From NCBI GenBank assembly GCA_913031095.1, contig CAJWGH010000017.1, positions 1 through 10,312 on the forward strand: 10,312 bases of DNA, given 5' to 3'. The DNA comes from an uncultured Chloroflexota bacterium (GTDB taxonomy: Bacteria > Chloroflexota > Dehalococcoidia > UBA3495). The notes under the pieces are model-generated. The model saw only the letters and a list, made by a program, of their open reading frames with translations. It had not been told where the DNA came from and made no database searches. How positions within the stretch are numbered: position 1 is the stretch's first letter; every line of letters begins with the position of its first letter. The translations under genes and the position numbers were made by a program. Shown here piece by piece: positions 1-6,978 of the stretch.

Positions 1-722
1 TCGGCAGCCCCGAGCGTTCTGATGTTTACCATCAACTGGAACAATGTATTCGTGGCATAGCCGAAGCCTGCCGGGTGCTAGAAGTGCCGGTAGTGAGCGG
101 CAATGTGAGCCTGTACAACGAATCCCGAGGACAGGCCATCTTCCCTACGCCTATCATTGGCGGCCTAGGGTTGCTGGAGAACGTTGGTAAAGCGACCCGC
201 TCCGCCTTCACCGAGGAGGGTTTGGCAGTGGGACTGCTGGGTGCGGACATCAACGGCGTGGATCCCCACGACTTGGCTGGCAGCGAGTACCTGCAATGGG
301 TCCATGGCCGTGTTGAGGGCAGCCCCAAAATAGACATGCACTTGGAAAAACGGGTACAACGGGCCTGCCGGGAAGCTATAGAGAAAGGCCTCATATCGTC
401 GGCCCACGACTGTTCGGAAGGCGGGTTGGCTGTGGCGCTGGCCGAGTGTTGTATCCAAGGCGGCATCGGTTTCAACGGGGATTTCTCGGTTGATGACCGG
501 TGGGACGTGACGTTGTTTGGAGAGCGCCAATCACGTGTTGTGGTTTCTCTTCCGGAAGCAAGCTGGCAGGCTTTTGAGGCGTTGGCTGCAGGCTTTGGCG
601 TCCCTATGACGAAGTTGGGCTATACTGGAGGTGACCGGTTCAATATCAACGGATATTGTGATGTCTCGGTTTCGCAGATTAGGGATGTGTGGAACCAAGG
701 GCTGGAGGTCGCTGGTGGCTGA
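1..722 (+). CDS. purL: PurL, phosphoribosylformylglycinamidine synthase subunit II (C-terminal part, cut by window edge)
   Basis: This is the ATP-dependent synthetase subunit of the fourth step of de novo purine synthesis, converting FGAR plus ammonia to FGAM in the cytoplasm. The frame (codons from base 3) is open from the window edge, so the gene starts upstream. About 239 C-terminal residues are visible, roughly the last third of a small-type PurL of about 730-750 residues. Diagnostic pieces are SGNVSLYNE (bases 96-122), PTPIIGGLGLLE soon after it, and SSAHDCSEGGLAVALAE (from base 396), all conserved in the AIR-synthase-like C-terminal half, followed by FGERQSRVVVS. The ending (VWNQGLEVAGG, stop TGA 720-722) matches a normal C-terminus, so the gene looks intact. 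Small-type PurL works with PurS and PurQ; neither is in view. The stop overlaps the next gene. Family assignment is secure. Confidence 0.97.
   Translation, partial: GSPERSDVYHQLEQCIRGIAEACRVLEVPVVSGNVSLYNESRGQAIFPTPIIGGLGLLENVGKATRSAFTEEGLAVGLLGADINGVDPHDLAGSEYLQWVHGRVEGSPKIDMHLEKRVQRACREAIEKGLISSAHDCSEGGLAVALAECCIQGGIGFNGDFSVDDRWDVTLFGERQSRVVVSLPEASWQAFEALAAGFGVPMTKLGYTGGDRFNINGYCDVSVSQIRDVWNQGLEVAGG
704..708 (+). promoter_or_regulatory. Shine-Dalgarno site deciding the glycosyltransferase start
   Basis: GGAGG lies 6 bases before the GTG at 715, inside the last codons of purL. It is the best ribosome-binding site near this junction and supports the 715 start, so the two genes overlap. Confidence 0.75.
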
Positions 723-1905
723 TAAACCTCTGCGTGTCCTATTCCTGACCCCCTATTTCCGGCCTTACCTGGGGGGCATAGAGCGGGCGATAGAGCAGCT
801 ATCGTTCCAGATTCAGCAGTCTGACGCTATAGAAGCTGTCGGAGTGCTCACGACGAAATATTCATTCCCCCGGAAGCCGCAACCCACTTGGGACGACAGA
901 GAGACCACACCTGGGGGCATATCCATCTTCCGGCTTTCAGGATTTCCCTGGCGGTCTCTGCCGTTCTATTCTGTCCCGTTGGTTTGGTTCTCACCTTTGC
1001 GCCTGAAGAAGTACCTGGAAGAATTCCACCCAGACGTGATTCATTTCGTGGGCGATGGTTGGTTTTGGGGCCACATTTGGGCGTGGTTCTGGTACCGAGG
1101 GCGGGCCCGGATCGTCTTCACGCCGTCTTACCACACGCTGCCGCCTAGTAAGTGGTGGCTAAAGCCCATCAACGCCTTTCTATCGCACATGGCAGACCGG
1201 GTTGTCGCCCTGACAGACTTAGAAGCCAAGGGTGTGCACCGGGCCTACCGCACTGGAAAGGACAAACTGGGAGTGATTGGCTGGGGCGCATCGGTGGATG
1301 AGAAAGTAGACCCAGCCTGTGAGGAAGAACAAGAAGAGAACGAAGAGCAGACTGGGCCTCTGACGATATTGTGTGTCGGCCGCCTGGGTAGCCATAAAGG
1401 CCAGCGCTGGTTGCTAAACGTTTACTTGATGGCACGCATGCGATTCGATAGACCGGCCCGCATCGTGCTGGTGGGCCGGGACGAGGGCTCTGCTGCGGGC
1501 ATAAAAAAATTTATCCTTCAGCGTCGGCTTCAAGGAGAGGTGATCGTAACCGGGGAAGTCTCCGACAACGAACTTGCCGAATGGTACGCGGAAGCGGACC
1601 TGTTTGTGCTGTTCTCCCGGTACGAGGCTTTTGGGCTAGTGTTCCTTGAAGCTATGGCCCACGGCACGCCCGTACTCACTCATGAAGTTGGAGCCAACCG
1701 GGAGGTATTACTGAGGGGAGCGATAATGGTAGCCCCGTTCAATGAGGCGGCCGCAACTGATGAATTGGTCCGTCTGATGAATGACGGAGCGGCCCGCCGA
1801 GCATTGGGGCACGAGGCTCAGGAATATGCCCTTTCCGAGTTCGGCTGGCCGGTGGTTGCGGAAAAGTACCTAGAAGTCTACCAACACTCCCGCACTGCGG
1901 CCTGA
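715..1905 (+). CDS. GT4-type (GT-B fold) glycosyltransferase
   Basis: Retaining glycosyltransferase that should move a sugar from a nucleotide-sugar donor to an unknown acceptor. I choose GTG at 715: GGAGG (704-708) lies 6 bases upstream, and the protein then begins VADKPLRVLFLTPYF, the usual first beta strand. The upstream ATG at 631 would add 28 residues encoded inside purL. The length is 396 residues, normal for GT4. The N-terminal domain has the glycine loop YLGGIERAI (residues 18-26). The C-terminal donor domain starts near residue 215 with VGRLGSHKG (K228), continues with IVLVGRDEG, and carries the EX7E motif as E304 and E312 in YEAFGLVFLEAMAHGTPV. An acidic linker (residues 203-212, mostly E/Q) joins the domains. 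There is no signal peptide or clear membrane span. The start overlaps the purL stop by 8 bases, suggesting translational coupling. Donor and acceptor cannot be read from the sequence. Confidence 0.92.
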   Translation: MADKPLRVLFLTPYFRPYLGGIERAIEQLSFQIQQSDAIEAVGVLTTKYSFPRKPQPTWDDRETTPGGISIFRLSGFPWRSLPFYSVPLVWFSPLRLKKYLEEFHPDVIHFVGDGWFWGHIWAWFWYRGRARIVFTPSYHTLPPSKWWLKPINAFLSHMADRVVALTDLEAKGVHRAYRTGKDKLGVIGWGASVDEKVDPACEEEQEENEEQTGPLTILCVGRLGSHKGQRWLLNVYLMARMRFDRPARIVLVGRDEGSAAGIKKFILQRRLQGEVIVTGEVSDNELAEWYAEADLFVLFSRYEAFGLVFLEAMAHGTPVLTHEVGANREVLLRGAIMVAPFNEAAATDELVRLMNDGAARRALGHEAQEYALSEFGWPVVAEKYLEVYQHSRTAA

Positions 1906-1920
1906 GCTAGGAACTCTCTT

Positions 1921-3153
1921 TTGGACCGGGCAGAGCTAGAAGAAGGCGCACGCAAGATATTGTTAACCAACCTGCGTCAGGGTGTGGCCGATTGGAACGG
2001 CCAGGAATACAGCTTCGTTTGCCCTTCTTTGACCGGCTATCCCTTTCAGTGGTTCTGGGATTCTTGCTTTCACGCCATCGCATTGATTCACCTTGATCCG
2101 GGTCAGGCCAAGGCCGAACTGCGAACATTGATGAGCGGTGCCCTGGCCAACGGCTTCATGCCCCATATCATTTTCTGGGAGACGGAGAAGCAGCCCGAGT
2201 TTCTTAGCCGGAACATTGTGGGCCAGGCTGGAGACCCGCATTACAGTTCTACCATGCAGCCTCCCATAATCGCTTACGCTGTGGAGCGGGTATACCAGGC
2301 GACCGGCGACGAGGGATTCCGCAGAGAGGCGTTGCCGGTTCTGATTAACTTCTACCGTTGGCTCAAAAAGGCCCGTGATACGGATAATGACGGATTGATA
2401 GCGGTGATTCAGCCTGAAGAAGCAGGGACCGACTGCTCGCCCAAGTATGATGATGCTTTGGGGCTTTCCGAGCTTTCGAACCAGGGATTCATAGCCGCCC
2501 TAAAAAAAATCTATGAGGTTTATGAGCCACTGCGTGGCGACGACCAGAAGATACTTGCCGCAGACGTCTTCCATTTTGAAGACGTGTTGGTGAACTCGAT
2601 CTATGCCATGGGGATGCGCTCTTTGGCCCGGCTATCGGGAGATTCGCCGGAGGCTGACGAGTTCAACTGCGAGGCGGACCGCACCCGGGATGCGCTGTTG
2701 GCAAAATGCTGGGATGAAGAAGCAGGGGCGTTCTTTGACCTCTCTGGCGTCGCGGAAAAACCGGTGCGGATCGTTACCATCAGTTCCCTGATGCCGCTGA
2801 TATTGGATGACCTACCCAGCCCCATAGTGGAGCGGTTGGTAAATGATTGGGTGGCCTCTCCAGACCATTTTTGGACTCCGTATCCGCTGCCGTCAGTCCC
2901 AGCATCCGACCACAAGTTTATGCCTGGCAATCCTAAGGGGTTCATCTGGCGCGGCCCCTCGTGGATCAACACCAACTGGTTTTTGTCACACGCATTGCGC
3001 AAGCACGGTTACCTAGAACTAGCTGACGCCATAGTGGCCAAGAGCCATGAGTGCATCGAGAGGTCTGGTTTTCGGGAGTATTACCACCCGTACACCGCGG
3101 AGGGCCTGGGGGCAAAGGATTTTGGCTGGTCAACGTTGATATTGGATATGTAG
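1921..3153 (+). CDS. GH63-like (alpha/alpha)6-barrel glycoside hydrolase, candidate mannosylglycerate/glucosylglycerate hydrolase
   Basis: Predicted cytoplasmic glycosidase of the GH63/trehalase-like clan, 410 residues. The length is close to bacterial mannosylglycerate hydrolases, which release hexose and D-glycerate. Visible signatures are PFQWFWDSCFHAIAL (from residue 41), YSSTMQPPIIAYAVERVY, EEAGTDCSPKYDDALG (167-182), WRGPSWINTNWFL, and FREYYHPYTAEGLGAKDFGWS near the C-terminus. By analogy with GH63 and GH37, D171 is the likely general acid and E386 (in REYYHP) the likely base; E394 is the alternative. The start is TTG at 1921, with AGGA (1909-1912) 8 bases upstream; no ATG or GTG fits as well without cutting the barrel. 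There is no signal peptide. The gene follows the glycosyltransferase by 15 bases in the same unit and ends before a strong terminator. The fold is well supported; the substrate is an inference, and a debranching or oligosaccharide role is also possible. Confidence 0.82.
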   Translation: MDRAELEEGARKILLTNLRQGVADWNGQEYSFVCPSLTGYPFQWFWDSCFHAIALIHLDPGQAKAELRTLMSGALANGFMPHIIFWETEKQPEFLSRNIVGQAGDPHYSSTMQPPIIAYAVERVYQATGDEGFRREALPVLINFYRWLKKARDTDNDGLIAVIQPEEAGTDCSPKYDDALGLSELSNQGFIAALKKIYEVYEPLRGDDQKILAADVFHFEDVLVNSIYAMGMRSLARLSGDSPEADEFNCEADRTRDALLAKCWDEEAGAFFDLSGVAEKPVRIVTISSLMPLILDDLPSPIVERLVNDWVASPDHFWTPYPLPSVPASDHKFMPGNPKGFIWRGPSWINTNWFLSHALRKHGYLELADAIVAKSHECIERSGFREYYHPYTAEGLGAKDFGWSTLILDM

Positions 3154-3192
3154 TGTAGGGCTTCTGTTTAGATTGGGCCCTTCGTGAATACT

Positions 3193-3248
3193 ACTCAAAC
3201 AACTAAAAAGTGCCCCGAATAAACGGGGCACTTTTTAGTTGTTTGAGT
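3193..3248. terminator. Perfect 25-bp bidirectional intrinsic terminator
   Basis: Bases 3193-3217 and 3224-3248 are exact reverse complements around a 6-base loop (AATAAA). The inner stem is GC-rich (GTGCCCCG/CGGGGCAC) and flanked by AAAAA on the left and TTTTT on the right, so each strand reads as a hairpin followed by a U run. It lies 39 bases after the glycosyl hydrolase stop and 17 bases from the stop of the convergent NYN gene, as expected for a shared terminator. Confidence 0.93.
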
Positions 3249-3265
3249 TTGCTGGTACAGTTGGC

Positions 3266-5110
3266 CTAGTTCCTGCGGGGTTTGGGTTTGAACAGTCGTG
3301 ACATGAAACCGGTTTCTGCCCGAGCCTCGGCAGCGCTTTTCCCGGACTCGTAGTCCTCGTCATCTTCATAGTCCGGAAGCTCCGGAAGCTCGGCAATCAC
3401 TGCAGCGATATCACTCTCGATAGAGTCCAGTGTGTTGATGGGTTCTGGTTCTTCTGGGGGCATTTCCAAGTCGGAGTAAGGGGAGCTTCCTACACTTACC
3501 GCAGGTGTCGACTGGGTGGCCCCGTCACCAGATCGGGCGGCGATGGATTGCTGTACCAGTGGGTGCTCATGGTTTAAGTTAAAGGTCCTGCGGCGGCGGT
3601 TCTGGCCGGAGGTCTCGTCGCGCCAACTGTGGTTGCCTTTTAGGAAGAACTCCCCATCGCTTAGGCTGCGTAGCATCTTGCTCACGTATGTGCGAGAGCT
3701 AGACTGGCCCCAGCGCTGGGTGATATCCGGATTACCGGCTTCTAGTCCTTGACCCAAGGCATCGCAAATCTCGCCAACGAGGAAGTTGAAGGCGACATGG
3801 CTGATGCCTTCTTGGTGTTCTAGTGTATTGGCCATAAGGATAAGGTCTGAGACTCGATCCGCAAGCAGGCCGTCGTCCGGTTCCGTGGGCATGCCCAGGC
3901 TACTGATAGTATCTTGAAGGGTTTGGGCTAATTCTTGGTTTTCACCAAAAGGAGATGCCGGCTCGAAAGGTACTTCTTGTTCGGGCAGGTACGTGTATTC
4001 AGGTTTCTCGTCGTGGTCATGCTGGTCGCTGACGGCCATGGCCTGTTCAAGCTCTGGCTCGGAGTCTTCAATCGGCGGAGGGACGTCAGTCTCGGAACTA
4101 ATCGGCTCAGGGTTAACAACCTCTTCTTGGTGCCTGGAGCGGGGAAGACGACCCCGTCGGCGCCCGGGTCTCGGACTGGGGCCGGCGAAGGTGGCCTCGG
4201 TGGCTCCCTCGGGGATGTCCTCGTCGGACATGATGGCCCAGTCAACCAGGCCGGCGGTTATCAACCGGACGTTACCGTTCTGTGCAACTCGGGCCATAAG
4301 GCGCTTGAAGCCGGAGTAACCGAGGTTCTTCTCGTCAAAATCAGGGTGGCGGCGCACCAGGCGCTGCTTGATGGAGGTTAACAGTGGGTTTCCGCCGGCT
4401 TTGCGCTCGTCCCGGATGATCTCCTCAATGGCTTTGATGATGTCGTTGATGTCATCCGCAGAAGCGGGGGCCGGGGCTGTTTCGGTAGCGTGTGTGATGG
4501 GCGAGGCGGGCTCGGTCGATACAACCGGCGGGTCAACATCCACGTCGTAGAGCACCAGTGTGTCAACGTTATCGGCTAGGCGACGGGAGGTGCTCCAGGA
4601 GACGCCGATCACTACGACTCGCTTGCCCATGGTCCTGAGCGCGTTGACCACATGGATGAAATCGGAATCACCGGAGACAAGCACGTATGTCCCGATGTTT
4701 GGGTACGAGTGGGCAATCTCGATACAGTCGGCTGTCATCTTGACGTCGACGCTGTTCTTGATGCGCCCGGTGCGCATTCCGTTGGCGTTGGTCGCGTTGG
4801 GCGAAGGAGCTCTGGTGGGCACGAATACCGGCTCGATGCCGGCGGCGTAAAGGGAAGGAGGGTCATTTAGGAATTGACTGGCACCCCTTAGTTCTGGAGC
4901 TCGGGTGACCCAGTCTGCGTAGGCCTTTGCGATGACTACGCGTCCATGATTGGAGACTTCTTCTTTCAGGGCGGAAACGTTGGGGGTACGTTGGCCTACG
5001 GCCAGGCTGATCTTGAAATTTTCCCAGTCTATGAATAGGGCGACGTCCGCCCCGTGGTTGAGATGGTCCTGCATGCAGTAATACGTCCCGGTGGCCGGTT
5101 TCAGGCTCAC
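3266..5110 (-). CDS. NYN (PIN-like) nuclease domain protein with LOTUS/OST-HTH domain and a second C-terminal helix-turn-helix-like domain
   Basis: Predicted cytoplasmic RNA-handling protein of 614 residues. Numbering is from GTG 5110. Residues about 20-192 form a LabA/DUF88-type NYN domain: ALFIDWENF (D28, N31), NSVDVKMTADCIEIA (D122, D128) and YVLVSGDSDFIHVV (D148, D150), so the acidic metal site looks complete. Residues about 219-295 match a LOTUS/OST-HTH domain (LLTSIKQRLVRRHPDFDEKNLGY, then GFKRLMARVAQ). A basic R/G patch (314-327) and a long acidic, proline-rich linker follow. A third, helical, probably winged-helix domain spans about 412-520 and ends in RRRRTFNL. The tail is acidic (YEDDEDYE), then basic (RLFKPKPRRN). 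No membrane segment is seen. ATG at 5074 (residue 13) is an alternative start, because the predicted promoter leaves only about 10 bases before GTG 5110. The gene stands alone, convergent with the upstream unit. NYN-LOTUS fusions are known; the RNA target is unknown. Confidence 0.88.
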   Translation of the reverse strand: MSLKPATGTYYCMQDHLNHGADVALFIDWENFKISLAVGQRTPNVSALKEEVSNHGRVVIAKAYADWVTRAPELRGASQFLNDPPSLYAAGIEPVFVPTRAPSPNATNANGMRTGRIKNSVDVKMTADCIEIAHSYPNIGTYVLVSGDSDFIHVVNALRTMGKRVVVIGVSWSTSRRLADNVDTLVLYDVDVDPPVVSTEPASPITHATETAPAPASADDINDIIKAIEEIIRDERKAGGNPLLTSIKQRLVRRHPDFDEKNLGYSGFKRLMARVAQNGNVRLITAGLVDWAIMSDEDIPEGATEATFAGPSPRPGRRRGRLPRSRHQEEVVNPEPISSETDVPPPIEDSEPELEQAMAVSDQHDHDEKPEYTYLPEQEVPFEPASPFGENQELAQTLQDTISSLGMPTEPDDGLLADRVSDLILMANTLEHQEGISHVAFNFLVGEICDALGQGLEAGNPDITQRWGQSSSRTYVSKMLRSLSDGEFFLKGNHSWRDETSGQNRRRRTFNLNHEHPLVQQSIAARSGDGATQSTPAVSVGSSPYSDLEMPPEEPEPINTLDSIESDIAAVIAELPELPDYEDDEDYESGKSAAEARAETGFMSRLFKPKPRRN

Positions 5111-5127
5111 CTATGTGTGTCCCTACT

Positions 5128-5156
5128 AGTGTAGAGTGCGGCAATAGTGGAGTCAA
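5128..5156 (-). promoter_or_regulatory. Sigma70-type promoter for the NYN-LOTUS gene
   Basis: On the minus strand, TTGACT (5156-5151) and TACACT (5133-5128) are 17 bases apart, matching the -35 consensus at 5 of 6 positions and the -10 at 4 of 6. Transcription would begin near 5121. That leaves a leader of about 11 bases before GTG 5110, or about 47 before ATG 5074. Confidence 0.6.
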
Positions 5157-5170
5157 GAAACCGTTCGTGG

Positions 5171-5279
5171 ATCTTGGGCCTATCGACGAATTCCGGCGGG
5201 CCTCGCAGATATCTTGACAATGGGATGCCTTTCCTAGATTGTAGCTCAGTGTTAAACGCGCCGGGATCAGGCCCAAGAT
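5171..5279. repeat. 11-bp inverted repeat flanking the SDR promoter
   Basis: ATCTTGGGCCT (5171-5181) and its exact reverse complement AGGCCCAAGAT (5269-5279) are separated by 87 bases. The pair brackets the TTGACA/TAGATT promoter almost symmetrically. It could be paired operator half-sites or chance; no regulator gene is in view. Confidence 0.4.
5214..5240 (+). promoter_or_regulatory. Candidate promoter for the tandem SDR genes
   Basis: A perfect -35 hexamer TTGACA (5214-5219) is followed after 15 bases by TAGATT (5235-5240), 4 of 6 matches to the -10. The spacer is shorter than ideal, which lowers confidence. The leader to ATG 5323 would be about 75 bases. An 11-bp inverted repeat (5171-5181 and 5269-5279) is centred on this site. 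Confidence 0.45.
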
Positions 5280-5322
5280 GATAACGACAACGGATTTAAA
5301 AGATGCGTCAGAGGTGCGATAG

Positions 5323-6141
5323 ATGGTGGAAAGACCACCCAGGCTTGAAGGCAAGGTAGCGATTGTAACCGGCGCCGGTTCCAGTGGTGAAGGCGTGGGC
5401 AATGGCAAGGCAGCGTCCATTCTTTTCTCTAGAGAAGGCGCGAAGGTGCTGCTGGTGGATTTCCAAGAAGACCGTGCTCGCGAGACCCTTCAAATCATCC
5501 AAGAAGAGGGCGGTGTAGCGTCCACGTTGCAGGGCGACATGACTAAGTTGGACGATTGCGAGCGCATGGCCCAGACCGCTATGGAACGTTATGGCCGGGT
5601 GGATATCTTGGACAACAACGTCGGTATCTCCCAACGGGGAACCGTGGTGGAAATCAGCGAAGACGACTGGGACCGGGTAATGACCGTCAACATGAAGACC
5701 ATCATGTTGGCCAGTAAAGCGACCATCCCTCATATGATTGCTAGTGGCGGAGGAGGAGCAATCGTTAATATATCGTCTATCGCCGGGCTCAGGGCCCACA
5801 GTAGCACCCCTTACAGTGCATCCAAAGCTGGGGTGATTGGGCTGACATTCTCCATGGCGGCAGACCACGCGACAGACAATATCAGGGTCAACGCCATAGC
5901 GCCGGGTTTGGTCTACACACCAATGGTCGCCCCGCGCATGAATGATGACTTACGTCAGTTCCGCTCGGAAGCCGCGCCGTTGAAGTCGGAGGGTACTGGC
6001 TGGGACGTTGGCTACGCGGCGTTATTCCTGGTTAGTGATGAAGCCCGTTGGATAACCGGTATCTGCCTGCCAGTAGACGCTGGCCTGACCGCAGTGCACC
6101 CAGGGACCTACACGCCGATGAATCAACAGACCAGGTTCTAG
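5323..6141 (+). CDS. Short-chain dehydrogenase/reductase (classical SDR, first of a tandem pair)
   Basis: NAD(P)-dependent oxidoreductase with a Rossmann fold, 272 residues; the substrate is unknown, probably an alcohol or ketone. The start is ATG 5323, with GAGGTG (5311-5316) 6 bases upstream. The cofactor loop is TGAGSSGEGVGNGKAA (residues 16-31), longer than the common TGxxxGIG loop but seen in one SDR subgroup. D46 at the end of the second strand favours NAD(H). The usual NNAG motif reads NNVG (98-101). The catalytic set is complete: N123, S151/S152, Y164 and K168 in YSASK. The C-terminal part has RVNAIAPGLVYTPMV and a final VDAGLT strand, then a 16-residue tail. The stop TAG at 6139-6141 overlaps the ribosome-binding site of the next SDR, so the two are surely co-transcribed. 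Confidence 0.93.
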   Translation: MVERPPRLEGKVAIVTGAGSSGEGVGNGKAASILFSREGAKVLLVDFQEDRARETLQIIQEEGGVASTLQGDMTKLDDCERMAQTAMERYGRVDILDNNVGISQRGTVVEISEDDWDRVMTVNMKTIMLASKATIPHMIASGGGGAIVNISSIAGLRAHSSTPYSASKAGVIGLTFSMAADHATDNIRVNAIAPGLVYTPMVAPRMNDDLRQFRSEAAPLKSEGTGWDVGYAALFLVSDEARWITGICLPVDAGLTAVHPGTYTPMNQQTRF

Positions 6142-6151
6142 GAGCCCTACG

Positions 6152-6895
6152 ATGCGTCTTGAAAACAAAGTAGCCATCATCAGTGGCGGGAGCAGGGGTA
6201 TGGGTGCGGTTGAAGCCGAATTGTTCGTTCAACAGGGCGCCAAAGTTCTTGTAGGGGATGTGCGAGACGATGAAGGCCGGGCGTTGGTGGAAAAGATAGG
6301 CGCCGATGCTGTCTACGCCCACCTGGATGTAACTTCAGAAGACGATTGGGCGGCAGCTGTAAAAAAGGCTACGGACCGTTATGGCAAGTTGGATATCTTG
6401 GTGAATAACGCAGGCGTAAGTGCCAGGGGCACAATCGAGGAAACGAGTGTGGAAGACTGGGATCGGGTGATGGGAATCAACGCTAAAGGGGTGTTCTTGG
6501 GCACACGCGCGGCAATTCCTGAGATGCGGAAAGCCGGCGGCGGCTCCATTGTGAATATTTCGTCCCAATTAGGGCTGGTAGGCATGGCTGAAAGCAGTCC
6601 GCAATATCAGTCGTCCAAGGGTGCGGTGCGTATTTTCACCAAATCGGCGGCCATCCAGTACGCGCCAGAAGGAATCCGGGTCAACTCAGTGCACCCGGGG
6701 CCCATCGTCACTCCCATGACCGAGGCACGGCGCTCCGACTTGGCAATGCAGCAGGTGATGGTCTCCCGGATCCCTCTGGGCCGTTACGGCGAGTCCGAAG
6801 ACGTGGCTTACGGTGTCCTCTACCTCGCCTCCGACGAATCGTCCTTTGTAACTGGGGGAGAACTGGTCATAGACGGTGGCTGGACGGCTCAATAA
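6152..6895 (+). CDS. Short-chain dehydrogenase/reductase (classical SDR, second of a tandem pair)
   Basis: NAD(P)-dependent oxidoreductase, 247 residues, the standard length. The start is ATG 6152, with AGGAG (6140-6144) 7 bases before it and overlapping the upstream stop. Motifs are SGGSRGMG (residues 11-18), D36 after the second strand (suggesting NAD(H)), NNAG (85-88), N110, S138, Y152 and K156 (YQSSK), RVNSVHPGPIVTPM, and the C-terminal GGELVIDGGWTAQ. It resembles hydroxysteroid, cyclopentanol or 3-oxoacyl-type SDRs, but this superfamily cannot be assigned a substrate by motif alone. It shares blocks with the gene before it, for example EDWDRVM followed by a ten-residue gap and IPEM or IPHM, consistent with an old duplication. 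No clear intrinsic terminator follows its stop. Confidence 0.94.
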   Translation: MRLENKVAIISGGSRGMGAVEAELFVQQGAKVLVGDVRDDEGRALVEKIGADAVYAHLDVTSEDDWAAAVKKATDRYGKLDILVNNAGVSARGTIEETSVEDWDRVMGINAKGVFLGTRAAIPEMRKAGGGSIVNISSQLGLVGMAESSPQYQSSKGAVRIFTKSAAIQYAPEGIRVNSVHPGPIVTPMTEARRSDLAMQQVMVSRIPLGRYGESEDVAYGVLYLASDESSFVTGGELVIDGGWTAQ

Positions 6896-6978
6896 TCTAG
6901 GTACGTCAATGTTCGTTCATACTGAGCCTCTCGAGATCGCGGTTAAGTTCTGGCCCAGCTTCTTCATGATTGGTAGGT

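Noticed and set aside
631..714. Longer glycosyltransferase start at ATG 631
   Set aside because: The 28 extra residues overlap conserved purL codons, and the GGAGG-GTG pair at 704-717 fits far better.
3372..3389. Tandem 9-bp repeat TCCGGAAGC x2
   Set aside because: It encodes a repeated Glu-Leu-Pro in the acidic tail of the NYN protein; two short copies need no special explanation.
3928..4870. Long open frames antisense or out of frame within the NYN-LOTUS gene
   Set aside because: They are GC-rich shadow frames with low-complexity Ser/Gly/Arg/Pro translations and no domain signature, inside a well-supported gene.
5308..5868. 186-codon minus-strand frame opposite the first SDR
   Set aside because: It is the complement of a clear SDR with all catalytic motifs; the translation shows no family features.
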